Positions 1-8,055 of a stretch of 12,606 bases of DNA are shown one piece after another. The DNA comes from Granulicatella adiacens. Lineage in GTDB: Bacteria; Bacillota; Bacilli; Lactobacillales; Aerococcaceae. The stretch spans positions 1-12,606 of the forward strand of contig JAGZLX010000048.1 in assembly GCA_018364485.1 (NCBI GenBank), given 5' to 3'. The position numbers and the translations under genes are program-made. Within the stretch, counting starts at the first letter, position 1. Each line of letters opens with the position of its first letter. Under the pieces are notes generated by a model. That model was not told the DNA's origin, searched no databases, and saw only the letters and a program-made list of their open reading frames with translations.

Positions 1-164
1 ATGAAGAAATCTGTAAGGTTTCAAAGCAATCATTTACGTCTAACTGTCTCTTTATTGTTATTTCTATTTATCGTTTAATTTTTCGTAAAGGTGTGTAGTT
101 TTTATGTGGTTTTAAAGGGTTTTATGGTACAGTATAATAGACTCAATTTAAAAGGAGGATTGTA
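1..164. other. 5' edge region before the PBP gene
   Basis: No gene is supported here. A 25-codon frame opens at base 1 (ATG) and stops at 78, with a basic start and a hydrophobic end, but no upstream sequence is visible to judge a ribosome site. A second plus frame is open from the window edge to a TAG at 96-98. Either could be the tail of an upstream gene cut by the window. Neither resembles a protein I know. The useful content is the promoter described separately. Confidence 0.4.
111..138 (+). promoter_or_regulatory. putative promoter of the class A PBP gene
   Basis: A perfect -10 hexamer TATAAT lies at 133-138. The best -35 candidate is the weak TTTAAA at 111-116, with a 16-base spacer. 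A start near 145 would leave a leader of about 20 bases containing the AAGGAGG ribosome site at 152-158. The -10 box is convincing; the -35 box is inferred. Confidence 0.6.
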
Positions 165-2327
165 ATGAACGAAGAATTTAACAATCAGAATCATGACGAA
201 GAAAATATCGAAGTCGAACAAGACACTGAACTCGAGCACCGTCATACTGAAGAACCACAAAAACAATCCATTATAAAGAGTATTTGGAATCATAAAATCA
301 TGATGGCGATTCGTCGCTTTTGGAGAAAATTTCATGTAACGAAGCTACTTCTAGCGATGATGCTAACGGTAGTAACGCTGTTTACGGGATTTTTAGTTTA
401 TTCCGCAAAGACAACCGATGTGAGTGGCTTACGTGCTGGGATGGTTCAAGTGACCGAAGTATATGACCGAAATAACCAAGAAGCCGGCGTCTTGAATATC
501 AATAAAGGGGAATTTCTAACCATAGACCAGATTTCTCCGAATATGATTAACGCACTAGTCTCAACAGAGGATAAACGTTTCTATGACCACCATGGGTTCG
601 ATCCGGTGGGGCTGCTTCGTGCGACATTTGGCCTCTTAATGAACCGTGGCCGAGTGACGGGTGGAGGAAGTACCATTACGCAACAATTAGCCAAGAATGC
701 GTTCTTAACTCAGGAACAATCGTTTATGCGAAAAGCGAAAGAGCTCTTCTTGAGTTTCGAGTTGGAGAAGAAATATTCCAAAGACCAAATTTTGGAGATG
801 TATTTGAATAATGCCTATTTCGGAAATGGGGCGTACGGAATTGAAAATGCGTCGCTTCGTTATTTCGGAAAGAGTGCCAAGGATTTAACCATCAGTGAAG
901 CGGCTGTCCTTACAGGTAGCTTAAAGGCACCGAATGTCTATAATCCGATTGACGATATGGAATCGACGGTGAAACGCCGTGCAACCGTCTTACAGTTAAT
1001 GGTCGATAATGGCAAAATCACGCAAGAAGAAGCCGATAAAGCTGCTGCTGAAGTGATTACCGTGACAGATACGTATGAAGCGAATGCCCGTTATAAATAT
1101 CCATATTATTTCGATGCGGTTATTAATGAAATCACAACGAAATACGGAATTAGCGAAGAAGACTTGCTGAACAAAGGATATAAAATCTACACAGGTCTAG
1201 ACCAAAATATGCAAGCAGATTTGGAAGAAACCTTCTCACACAGTTGGTTATTCCCGAAAGCGAGTGACGGTACGGTTGCTCAAGCGGCTTCGATTGCCAT
1301 GGATCCGCAAACTGGGGATGTCCTTGCAACAGTAGGGGGCCGTACTAACGAGAAACATACTTTCCGTGGATTTAACCGTGCAACACAGCTGCAGGCTCAG
1401 CCAGGGTCGACATTTAAACCATTAGCCGTCTATACTCCGGCTCTTGAAGAAGGGTATCAACCTAATTCTGTTCTCGTGGACGAGAAACGTTCGTATGGTT
1501 CAGATAAATATACGCCTGAGAACTGGAATAAAAAGTATCAAGGAACTGTGACGATGACTGAAGCCTTGAACCACAGTTGGAATGCTCCTGCTGTATGGTT
1601 ACTCGATAAAATCGGATTGAAGAAAGGAATCGAGAAGGTTCATCAGTTCGGAATCGAAACGGATCCAGGAGATGAGTACTTAGGGATTGCCCTTGGAGGA
1701 CTTACAAAAGGGGTCTCTCCAGAACAAATGGCCTCTGCTTATACAGCTTTTGCCAATAAAGGCGTTCGTGTGCAACCGCGTTTTGTAACGAAAATTGTGG
1801 ATGCAAATGGGAAAGTCGTTGTAGACAATACAGCCGTGAAGGAAAACCGTGTGACAACGGAAGAAGTCGCTAAGAAGATGACAAGTATGCTATTAACCGT
1901 GTACGGTTCAGAAGGTCTTGGCGCACCATTTTCACCAGCAGGTAAGACGATTGCCGGTAAGACAGGGACAACCGAAGCTATCAATAATGACAATGGTTCT
2001 CGTGACCAATGGATGATTGGATATACACCAGACGTTGTTGTCGCAACTTGGATGGGATATGATCAATCAGGAAACTACTCTTTATCAGCATCTAGTCGTG
2101 AAGGAGTAGGGCCACTCTTTAAACTAGAGATGGAAGGGTTGCTTCAATTCACCGCGAATACTCCATTTAATGTAGAAGCCGTGAAGACGAAGCAAAATAA
2201 CAAAAACAACAATACGAATAACGGTGTCGATCAATTTATCAAAGACGCTCAAAAAGCGGGCGAACAAGTTTGGAATCAAATCCAAGAATGGGGTAAAAAC
2301 CTCTGGGATAAATTCAGAAATCGATAA
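165..2327 (+). CDS. class A penicillin-binding protein (PBP1A/2A family)
   Basis: Bifunctional peptidoglycan synthase: it polymerises lipid II glycan strands and cross-links the stem peptides outside the membrane. The 720-residue protein has an acidic cytoplasmic N-terminus, a basic stretch at about 38-60 and one membrane anchor at about 61-80. The glycosyltransferase (GT51) domain shows the catalytic E135 in a TEDKRFYDH motif, GGGSTITQQLAKN at 167-179 and EMYLNNAYFGNGAYG at 211-225. The transpeptidase domain has S415-T-F-K, S471-W-N and K599-T-G-T, so both active sites look intact. The C-terminus has an Asn-rich linker (about 677-687) followed by a Trp-containing amphipathic segment. AAGGAGG at 152-158, six bases upstream, fixes the start. 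Placement beside yheA and yhaO suggests the PbpF/PBP2A branch rather than the recU-linked PonA branch; this is inference from gene order. Confidence 0.96.
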   Translation: MNEEFNNQNHDEENIEVEQDTELEHRHTEEPQKQSIIKSIWNHKIMMAIRRFWRKFHVTKLLLAMMLTVVTLFTGFLVYSAKTTDVSGLRAGMVQVTEVYDRNNQEAGVLNINKGEFLTIDQISPNMINALVSTEDKRFYDHHGFDPVGLLRATFGLLMNRGRVTGGGSTITQQLAKNAFLTQEQSFMRKAKELFLSFELEKKYSKDQILEMYLNNAYFGNGAYGIENASLRYFGKSAKDLTISEAAVLTGSLKAPNVYNPIDDMESTVKRRATVLQLMVDNGKITQEEADKAAAEVITVTDTYEANARYKYPYYFDAVINEITTKYGISEEDLLNKGYKIYTGLDQNMQADLEETFSHSWLFPKASDGTVAQAASIAMDPQTGDVLATVGGRTNEKHTFRGFNRATQLQAQPGSTFKPLAVYTPALEEGYQPNSVLVDEKRSYGSDKYTPENWNKKYQGTVTMTEALNHSWNAPAVWLLDKIGLKKGIEKVHQFGIETDPGDEYLGIALGGLTKGVSPEQMASAYTAFANKGVRVQPRFVTKIVDANGKVVVDNTAVKENRVTTEEVAKKMTSMLLTVYGSEGLGAPFSPAGKTIAGKTGTTEAINNDNGSRDQWMIGYTPDVVVATWMGYDQSGNYSLSASSREGVGPLFKLEMEGLLQFTANTPFNVEAVKTKQNNKNNNTNNGVDQFIKDAQKAGEQVWNQIQEWGKNLWDKFRNR

Positions 2328-2349
2328 TGCGAACGTACGTACGTATTAA

Positions 2350-2378
2350 TAGTTTAGCTATACAAAATATGGTATAAT
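2350..2378 (+). promoter_or_regulatory. extended -10 promoter of yheA
   Basis: TATAAT at 2373-2378 is preceded by TGG, giving an extended -10 (TGnTATAAT). The -35 region around 2350-2355 (TAGTTT) is poor, which an extended -10 can tolerate. The AAGGAGG ribosome site at 2392-2398 follows within a short leader. No terminator is visible between the PBP stop at 2327 and this promoter, so readthrough from the PBP gene is possible. Confidence 0.7.
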
Positions 2379-2405
2379 AAAAGAGTATTTTAAGGAGGAA
2401 GAAAC

Positions 2406-2750
2406 ATGAGTAATATTTATGATACAGCCAATCAATTAGAACGCGACTTACGCGAATTACAAGAATTCAAAACAGTAAAGGAAAGCTTCGAAGCGATTTA
2501 TGCTGACGAAACAGCAAGAACTTTATTTGAAGAATTCCGTACAGTGAATGTCGAGTTACAACAAAAACAATTCTCAGGACAAGAAATCACTGAAGAAGAT
2601 ATTCAAAAAGCACAAGAATTAGGACAAAAAGTGTCTGAAAATGAGCATATTAAAGCGTTAATGGAAGCTGAACAACGTTTGAATACAATTATGCAAGATA
2701 TCAACCGTATCATCACAAATCCATTACAAGAGCTTTATAGCGCAAAATAA
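2406..2750 (+). CDS. yheA: YlbF/YheA-family helical protein
   Basis: A small, almost entirely helical, charged protein of 114 residues without signal peptide or membrane segment. From memory it closely follows the Bacillus subtilis YheA pattern: an N-terminal IYD-A--LE-LR motif, a central LQQKQ--G-EIT-E--Q-AQ segment at about 51-68, and a C-terminal LMEAEQR--------I---PL-ELY motif. The wider YlbF/YmcA family includes partners of the RNase Y specificity complex, but the role of the YheA branch is not settled, so no function is assigned. AAGGAGG at 2392-2398 sets the start. It has its own promoter and is closed by a strong terminator, so it looks monocistronic. Confidence 0.9.
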   Translation: MSNIYDTANQLERDLRELQEFKTVKESFEAIYADETARTLFEEFRTVNVELQQKQFSGQEITEEDIQKAQELGQKVSENEHIKALMEAEQRLNTIMQDINRIITNPLQELYSAK

Positions 2751-2783
2751 TTAATTTTAAACGGTTTTATTAAGAATCGATCC

Positions 2784-2838
2784 AAAGCATATTTTCTTTG
2801 AACGCACAACAGACGGTTCAGGAAAATATGCTTTTTTT
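2784..2838 (+). terminator. strong intrinsic terminator after yheA
   Basis: A perfect 13-bp stem pairs AAAGCATATTTTC (2784-2796) with GAAAATATGCTTT (2822-2834). Inside it a second 5-bp stem pairs TGAAC (2799-2803) with GTTCA (2816-2820) across a short internal loop. The 3' arm runs into seven T (2832-2838). It lies only ten bases before the ribosome site of the next gene. Confidence 0.88.
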
Positions 2839-2847
2839 GAAGAAAAG

Positions 2848-2854
2848 AAAGGAG
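2848..2854 (+). promoter_or_regulatory. ribosome binding site that fixes the yhaO start
   Basis: AAAGGAG sits six bases before the ATG at 2861. An in-frame TTG at 2798 would extend the protein by 21 residues, but it lies inside the terminator hairpin and has no ribosome site, so the ATG at 2861 is the better start. Confidence 0.85.
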
Positions 2855-2860
2855 CAACGT

Positions 2861-4030
2861 ATGGTGAAATTCATCCACGCTGCCGATGTCCATCTAGGAA
2901 TGACGTACGCAGGTGTCGGGAAGAACCATAAAGATATCGCAAGAGAGCTAAAACAAGCGGCGTTTGATGCCTTTGAAAGAGTCATCGATGTGGCGATTGA
3001 AGAAGAAGTCGATGCGCTTGTGTTGGCGGGGGATTTGCTGGATAGTTCTCGTACCTTCGTCAAAGAAAAATTGTTCTTACAGAGTCAGTTGAATCGCCTA
3101 GCGCCATTTGGAATTCCCGTCGTTGTAGCGCTTGGAAATCATGATGCGGGCACTTCATACGTTTCTGGGGAGCATATTTATACTTTTGGGAGTGCCGTTG
3201 AAACGATTGAAGTGGAGACGAGAAACGGAGAACGTGTGGCCTTTAGTGGGTTTAGTTATGAGGTTCCAGTTATAGCTACCAGAAAAGTTCAAGAGTATCC
3301 GGTAAAGAGTGCCAACTGTGATATTCATATTGGGGTATTGCATGGAGAACTTGCGACTGCACAAGGTCGTTATGCACCATTTTCGATTCCTGAACTAAGA
3401 GAAAAAGGCTATGACTATTGGGCGCTCGGACATATTCATACTTGCCAAGAAGTGTCTAGCCAGCCATGTGCGTGGTATAGTGGTACGACTCAAGGAGCGG
3501 ACCGTAAAGAGAGTGGCCCAAAGGGAGCTTTGCTAGTTGAAATTACTCCAGGGAATGCTCCAGAGGTTCAGTTTATTGAAACGAGTACGATGGATTGGAC
3601 GGAGGTAGAACTAGCTATCAGCGAGACCGCTCGTTTAGAAACTTTACCGTATCTCATCGTAGAGGCGTTGCCGAGTCCTGCTAAACGTAGTCTTGTGACG
3701 TTGCATTTACAAACGCAAGAATCGATGTATTCCAGAGAAGATTTAAAACAACTCACAGAAGTTGTGAATGGATTCTTAGAAGAAAAACGTAGCCTTGTAA
3801 CAGTGATGAGTATTCGAGAACAAGTTACAAAACCGCTTCGTGGCGCTTCTGGAATTTCTCTTGTGGGAGATGTGGATGCGACTCTCTTTTCTGAAATGGA
3901 AATTGCCAAGAGTGGATTCTCGAATCAGTTAATGAGCGAATTCCTACAAAAAGAAGATGTTCAACAAGAGATTCATGAACGTGCGATGCGTCTATTAGAA
4001 GCTCGCTTTTCGGGAAGGGAGGAAGGTTGA
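2861..4030 (+). CDS. yhaO: SbcD/Mre11-like metallophosphoesterase (YhaO family)
   Basis: Probable DNA exonuclease or endonuclease subunit of the calcineurin-like phosphoesterase superfamily, 389 residues. The metal-binding motifs appear in canonical order: D9-x-H11, G57-D58, G92-N-H-D95, H161 (in VLHGE) and G190-H-I-H193. All expected ligands are present, so it is probably active. The C-terminal part after about residue 240 has no motif I can name; in Mre11/SbcD relatives this part caps the active site and contacts the ATPase. It follows a terminator without an obvious promoter of its own. It overlaps yhaN by one base (TGATG), which suggests translational coupling and a joint complex. YhaO is related to, but distinct from, classical SbcD; the physiological substrate is not evident from sequence. 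Confidence 0.93.
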   Translation: MVKFIHAADVHLGMTYAGVGKNHKDIARELKQAAFDAFERVIDVAIEEEVDALVLAGDLLDSSRTFVKEKLFLQSQLNRLAPFGIPVVVALGNHDAGTSYVSGEHIYTFGSAVETIEVETRNGERVAFSGFSYEVPVIATRKVQEYPVKSANCDIHIGVLHGELATAQGRYAPFSIPELREKGYDYWALGHIHTCQEVSSQPCAWYSGTTQGADRKESGPKGALLVEITPGNAPEVQFIETSTMDWTEVELAISETARLETLPYLIVEALPSPAKRSLVTLHLQTQESMYSREDLKQLTEVVNGFLEEKRSLVTVMSIREQVTKPLRGASGISLVGDVDATLFSEMEIAKSGFSNQLMSEFLQKEDVQQEIHERAMRLLEARFSGREEG

Positions 4031-6474
4031 TGTATATTTCAAAAATTGAGATTGATCATTTTGGGAAATGGGAGCATGAGACCTTTACTTTCCATCCGAA
4101 CTTACAAGTCGTTCAAGGTTTGAACGAATCTGGAAAGACGACCCTTCGACGTTTTATCGAGCAGATGCTTTTTGATTTTAAACAGAAGAAAAATGGCGTT
4201 TATCCATATCAACCGCTCCATACGAATACGCGTGGCGGACGGATGTGGATTGAAGATGAAGGGCTAGGAGCTCTAATCATCGAGCGTAGCGCTGTGGGGT
4301 CTCAGAGGAAACTCGTTCTAAAGAGTGCAGAAACTGGACAAGAGCTGCCTGAAACGATGCTGGACCGAGTTCTTCATGAGTTGACGATGAATGAGTACCA
4401 TTCACTCTTTGGATTCAATGAAGAGGAATTGCAAAACAATGCGTTTGGAAGCGAAGAGGAAATCCATCGCTTCTTGTATAGCTTGAGTGTCATGGGACAT
4501 AAGGGTGCCTACGAGGAGAGTCAGAAGTTACTTGCAGAGGCGGATAAGTTGTTTCGTCCACAAGCAAAAAAACTAGAACTCAACGAGCGAATGGAAAGAC
4601 TCGAAGGCTTAACGAATCAATTGTCGCAAACTAAAGGCGAGAATGCTCTTTATGAAGGCTATGTGAGGACTATCCAAGAGCTTCAAAAGGAAGAAGAGGA
4701 ATTATCTGTAAAATTACAAGACACAGAATCTAGACTCGATGTCTTAGAGAATAAGCTCGCTCATTTTGAGGCCTTAGAAGAATTCCGTGCAATGGAGGGA
4801 CTACAAGAGTTTCCAAAAGACTACGACCATAGTAAGGCTGTAGAAGGCAATAATACTTTACGTGCCTTTGAAAAAGAACTCGAACGAACAAAAATCGAGT
4901 TAGAGCAGTCAAAAGTGGAAGCAGAAGTACTTGGAGAAGCGGCAGATGATTCTACTCTTGAAGCACTGTACGCGAAGGCTCAAGGTGCTGCAGCGGTAGA
5001 AGAGCGTGCCTTTGAATTGGAACGTGAGTTGAAGACGCATCCGGGGAATATTGGTGTTCAAAGTGAACATGCCAAACCATTTACAGAGGCTGAATTAACA
5101 GAATTAGATACTCTTCAAGGGGAAAAAGGACATGCAGGCCAGTTCCAATCATGGCTTCTTATTATGCTTGTTGGAATCATTGCCATTATCGTGGTTGGAT
5201 TTTTAACGAACCAAGTAGTGCTAGGTGTTGGGGTTGCTGCAACATTTGGAATTGGCGGAGGTTTCTTCTTGCAGAAAAATGGAAAAATCCTTGCTCCAAA
5301 AACGAATGCAGTAGATGAGCAAGTCCAACAGCTCCTTTCAGGGAAAGGAATTGAAGTAACTCAAGACGAAGCAAGACGATTTATTCGAAGAAATGAAGGT
5401 CGTAGCGTCAATGATTTCTTACAAAAGAAGGAGCAATTTGTTCAGTTGGAACAAAGACTTACAGCCTTTAAAGAAGAAAGTAAAGACTTCTGGACAAAGG
5501 AACAAATCACTCCTCCAGCTACTGTGGAGCAACAGGTGCGCATTATCCGGGAGACATGGATGGCTTCACAAAAACGAGTGGCAAAAGTAGAACAACTTCA
5601 AGAGAGTATCTTAAAGATAGAACGACATTTAGCGCAATTGGAACAAGATACAACAGAAGTGCGTGAAGAATTACAAGTTGCCATTTCACCCCTTGGAATC
5701 ACTTCGGTAGAAGAGTTTAGAACCCAGTTACCAACACTGGACAATCGTGTAGCCTTAGTTCAAAAGAGAGCCTATATTGAAAAGCAAGTCGCACTTTTTA
5801 CGGATGAAGAAAAAGAAAGCTTGCAACGACAAATGCTTGAAGAGGAAATTCAAGACGAGTCCTTCACGAAGGCACAGTTGGAAAGTAAACGGAAAGAAGT
5901 ACGTGACCAGTTGGTAAGTACGAAAACAAAGGCCGAACTGCTCGAAGAAGATGACAATGCAGAAGCCCTTCAACTGGAAGCAGACTTTGATCGATTCGAA
6001 GTGCAAGAGTCTATTAAGGATTGGGCAACGCAAGTGTATGCAGCCAAATGGATCTTGAAACAACTGGAAGAAAAAGTCCCAACAAGAGTGCCATTGATTT
6101 TAGATGAGGCGAGTCGCATCTTTAGCAGGCTTACGATGGGGCAATATACGAAAATTCTCTTAACGGATACGCAGGCGAAGGTGCAGCAAGCAAATGGCCA
6201 ATGGATGGAAGCTTTCTATCTGTCAAAAGGGGCCTTAGATCAACTGTATGTCGCGATTCGTTTTGCCTTTATTTTCCAATTAGCGAAGAAGATGAAAATT
6301 CCAGTGTTAATCGATGATGGATTCGTCAATTTTGATAGAGAACGCCTATCGATTATGTTAGAATTAATGAAAGAGCTATCACGCGTAACACAAGTTTTTT
6401 ACTTTACAACGGAAGTTCCGCTTCAGTTACCTAAAGAGAATGTACTGAAGTTAGGGGAAAGAGAAAGAAGGTAA
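4030..6474 (+). CDS. yhaN: Rad50/SbcC-like AAA ATPase with membrane hairpin (YhaN family)
   Basis: Likely ATPase partner of YhaO, with the SMC/Rad50 arrangement in 814 residues. Walker A is G30-L-N-E-S-G-K36-T-T. Two long Glu/Lys/Gln-rich coiled-coil regions cover about 155-345 and 430-690. The ABC signature L731-S-K-G-A-L-D-Q738 and Walker B VLIDDG (759-764, acidic pair D762-D763) lie near the C-terminus. At the midpoint, where Rad50 would carry its CxxC zinc hook, there are two hydrophobic segments (about 374-392 and 396-414) forming a probable transmembrane hairpin, and I see no cysteine in the whole protein. The ATG at 4030 overlaps the yhaO stop; GGAGG at 4018-4022 is seven bases away, so the in-frame TTG at 4027 is less likely. 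Bacillus YhaN is somewhat longer by memory. DNA-end processing at the membrane is an inference. Confidence 0.92.
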   Translation: MYISKIEIDHFGKWEHETFTFHPNLQVVQGLNESGKTTLRRFIEQMLFDFKQKKNGVYPYQPLHTNTRGGRMWIEDEGLGALIIERSAVGSQRKLVLKSAETGQELPETMLDRVLHELTMNEYHSLFGFNEEELQNNAFGSEEEIHRFLYSLSVMGHKGAYEESQKLLAEADKLFRPQAKKLELNERMERLEGLTNQLSQTKGENALYEGYVRTIQELQKEEEELSVKLQDTESRLDVLENKLAHFEALEEFRAMEGLQEFPKDYDHSKAVEGNNTLRAFEKELERTKIELEQSKVEAEVLGEAADDSTLEALYAKAQGAAAVEERAFELERELKTHPGNIGVQSEHAKPFTEAELTELDTLQGEKGHAGQFQSWLLIMLVGIIAIIVVGFLTNQVVLGVGVAATFGIGGGFFLQKNGKILAPKTNAVDEQVQQLLSGKGIEVTQDEARRFIRRNEGRSVNDFLQKKEQFVQLEQRLTAFKEESKDFWTKEQITPPATVEQQVRIIRETWMASQKRVAKVEQLQESILKIERHLAQLEQDTTEVREELQVAISPLGITSVEEFRTQLPTLDNRVALVQKRAYIEKQVALFTDEEKESLQRQMLEEEIQDESFTKAQLESKRKEVRDQLVSTKTKAELLEEDDNAEALQLEADFDRFEVQESIKDWATQVYAAKWILKQLEEKVPTRVPLILDEASRIFSRLTMGQYTKILLTDTQAKVQQANGQWMEAFYLSKGALDQLYVAIRFAFIFQLAKKMKIPVLIDDGFVNFDRERLSIMLELMKELSRVTQVFYFTTEVPLQLPKENVLKLGERERR

Positions 6475-6477
6475 ATC

Positions 6478-7431
6478 ATGACAAAAAAATTATATGAATA
6501 CAATGTGGACGAGAGTTTTGAAATCTGCCTATTGATTAAATCTGCAGATGTGCGCATGGCAAAAAATGGCAATCCGTTTATCGCCTTCACGTTCCAAGAT
6601 CAATCCGGTCAAATGGACGGAAAATATTGGTCTGCCACGTCAGATGATATTGCAAAATACGTATCAGGAAAAGTGGTAGTTGTGAACGGAAAACGCGAAA
6701 TGTACAATAATTCGCCACAAGTAAAAATTGTCAGCCTTCGACTTACCGATGCTTCAAAAGGGGAGCCGACATCTGCGAGTTATTTCGTAGAACATGCTCC
6801 AATGACGAAGGAAGAAATGGAAGAAGAAGTGAACCAAATCATGTTCGATATTACAAATCCATATTTGCGTCGTATCGTGCATAATATCTTGAAAAAATAC
6901 CAAGAAGACTTCTTCGAATTTCCAGCAGCGAAACGTCACCACCATGCGTTTGTAGGTGGGCTAAGTTTCCACACAGTATCGATGTTACGCCTTGCTAAAT
7001 CCATCGCAACACAATACACCCAAATCAACCGTTCATTATTATATTCTGGTGTGATTTTACATGATATTGGTAAAACGATGGAACTAACTGGCGCAATTGG
7101 CACTGAATACACACTTAAAGGGAACCTACTTGGTCACATCGTGATCATGGATGAAGAGATTACAAAAGCCTGTGAAGAACTCGTTATCGATGATAATCAA
7201 GAAGATGTGCTTTTATTAAAACATATCGTTTTAGCTCACCACGGCAAACTCGAATACGGGTCACCAGTACGTCCGCAATTATTAGAAGCAGAAGTATTGC
7301 ACCATATCGACTTGTTAGATGCTACGATTACAATGATGTCAAATGCACTCGATAAGACAGAACCAGGCGCATTCTCAGAGCGCGTATTTGGTTTAGATAA
7401 CCGCTCGTTTTATAAACCAACGATTCAATAA
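6478..7431 (+). CDS. yhaM: 3'-5' exoribonuclease YhaM (OB-fold plus HD domain)
   Basis: Shortens single-stranded RNA, and by family knowledge also DNA, from the 3' end in the cytoplasm. The 317 residues match the usual length of about 314. An N-terminal OB-fold nucleic-acid-binding domain covers about 15-90, including the GKYWSAT--D-AKY segment near 48-61. The HD phosphohydrolase domain covers about 153-290: a histidine-rich KRHHHAFVGG, H165, the H195-D196 pair in LHDIGK, H220, H254-H255 (AHHG) and D278 in HHIDLLDA. Three bases separate it from the yhaN stop, and AGAAGG at 6466-6471 serves as ribosome site, so it is the third gene of the yhaO-yhaN-yhaM operon. No clear terminator follows. Confidence 0.95.
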   Translation: MTKKLYEYNVDESFEICLLIKSADVRMAKNGNPFIAFTFQDQSGQMDGKYWSATSDDIAKYVSGKVVVVNGKREMYNNSPQVKIVSLRLTDASKGEPTSASYFVEHAPMTKEEMEEEVNQIMFDITNPYLRRIVHNILKKYQEDFFEFPAAKRHHHAFVGGLSFHTVSMLRLAKSIATQYTQINRSLLYSGVILHDIGKTMELTGAIGTEYTLKGNLLGHIVIMDEEITKACEELVIDDNQEDVLLLKHIVLAHHGKLEYGSPVRPQLLEAEVLHHIDLLDATITMMSNALDKTEPGAFSERVFGLDNRSFYKPTIQ

Positions 7432-7432
7432 T

Positions 7433-7483
7433 AAATCAATATGGTGAATGAATCCTTTTGGACTCTGTTTTAACCATTGATTT
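7433..7483 (+). promoter_or_regulatory. imperfect hairpin abutting the next ribosome binding site
   Basis: AAATCAAT plus GGT (7433-7445, with a 2-base bulge) can pair with ACCATTGATTT (7473-7483). The 3' arm ends directly at the AGGAGG site (7484-7489) of the acetyltransferase gene. No T-tract follows, so it does not read as a standard terminator. It could be a weak processing or translation-control structure, or chance. Confidence 0.35.
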
Positions 7484-7495
7484 AGGAGGAAAACG

Positions 7496-8044
7496 ATGAA
7501 TCCAATAGGAACAAAAACAATTCAGACAGAACGATTACTGCTTAGACTTTTTCAATTAGAAGATGCCACCTCGATGTTTAAAAATTGGTCGAGTGATGCA
7601 GAAGTGACACATTATTTGACGTGGCCTCCGCATGAATCTGTAGAGACAACTAAACAGAGCATTAAACGATGGGTAGACGGCTATCAAAATCCACTTCAAT
7701 TCAAATGGGCAATCGTATTTAACAATGAGGTTGTTGGTAGTATTGATGTAGTGCATTTGGAAGAAAAGCTGGATGCTGTGGAAATCGGATATGCACTTAG
7801 TCGTAAATGCTGGGAAAAAGGAATTATGACAGAAGCGCTTATTGCAGTAATCGATTATCTCTTAGAAGAAGCGGGCTGCAATAGAGTAGCCGCACGTCAC
7901 GATGTGAATAATCCAACCAGCGGAAAAGTGATGCAAAAGGCTGGCATGATTTATGAAGGTACACTGCGACAATATGGCAAGAATAATCAAGGTATCTGTG
8001 ATATGGCATATTATTCGATTATTAAAGCAGATAGATTGAAGTAG
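7496..8044 (+). CDS. GNAT-family N-acetyltransferase (RimJ/RimL type)
   Basis: Predicted cytoplasmic acetyl-CoA-dependent N-acetyltransferase, 182 residues, a normal length for the Acetyltransf_3 group. The N-terminus carries the group's typical TERLLLR phrase at residues 11-17 followed by a DA---F-NW-SD--V--YL segment. The acetyl-CoA-binding motif A is around 96-115 (EIGYALSRKCWEKGIMTEAL), with a degenerate G/A loop. A C-terminal N--S-KVM-KAGM--EG-LR segment (about 139-161) is also characteristic. Substrate cannot be told from the sequence; relatives act on ribosomal proteins, other amino groups or antibiotics. AGGAGG at 7484-7489 fixes the start. It is followed 11 bases later by the HIT gene, so the two are likely co-transcribed. 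I see no convincing promoter between yhaM and this gene. Confidence 0.9.
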   Translation: MNPIGTKTIQTERLLLRLFQLEDATSMFKNWSSDAEVTHYLTWPPHESVETTKQSIKRWVDGYQNPLQFKWAIVFNNEVVGSIDVVHLEEKLDAVEIGYALSRKCWEKGIMTEALIAVIDYLLEEAGCNRVAARHDVNNPTSGKVMQKAGMIYEGTLRQYGKNNQGICDMAYYSIIKADRLK

Positions 8045-8055
8045 GAGTTAAGTAT

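Noticed and set aside
1..78. 25-codon open frame with a hydrophobic end at the window edge
   Set aside because: No upstream sequence to judge a ribosome site and no family resemblance; may be part of a gene outside the window or chance.
2798..2860. TTG start extending the YhaO protein by 21 residues
   Set aside because: It lies inside the terminator hairpin and lacks a ribosome site; the extra residues do not look like the family N-terminus, which begins with the phosphoesterase strand right after the ATG at 2861.
4027..4029. TTG immediately before the yhaN ATG as alternative start
   Set aside because: The ATG at 4030 has better spacing from GGAGG and the usual TGATG coupling with the upstream stop.
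1739..6063. Several minus-strand open frames of 60-113 codons across the PBP, yhaO and yhaN genes
   Set aside because: They lie wholly inside well-supported plus-strand genes, lack ribosome sites and show no recognisable protein features.
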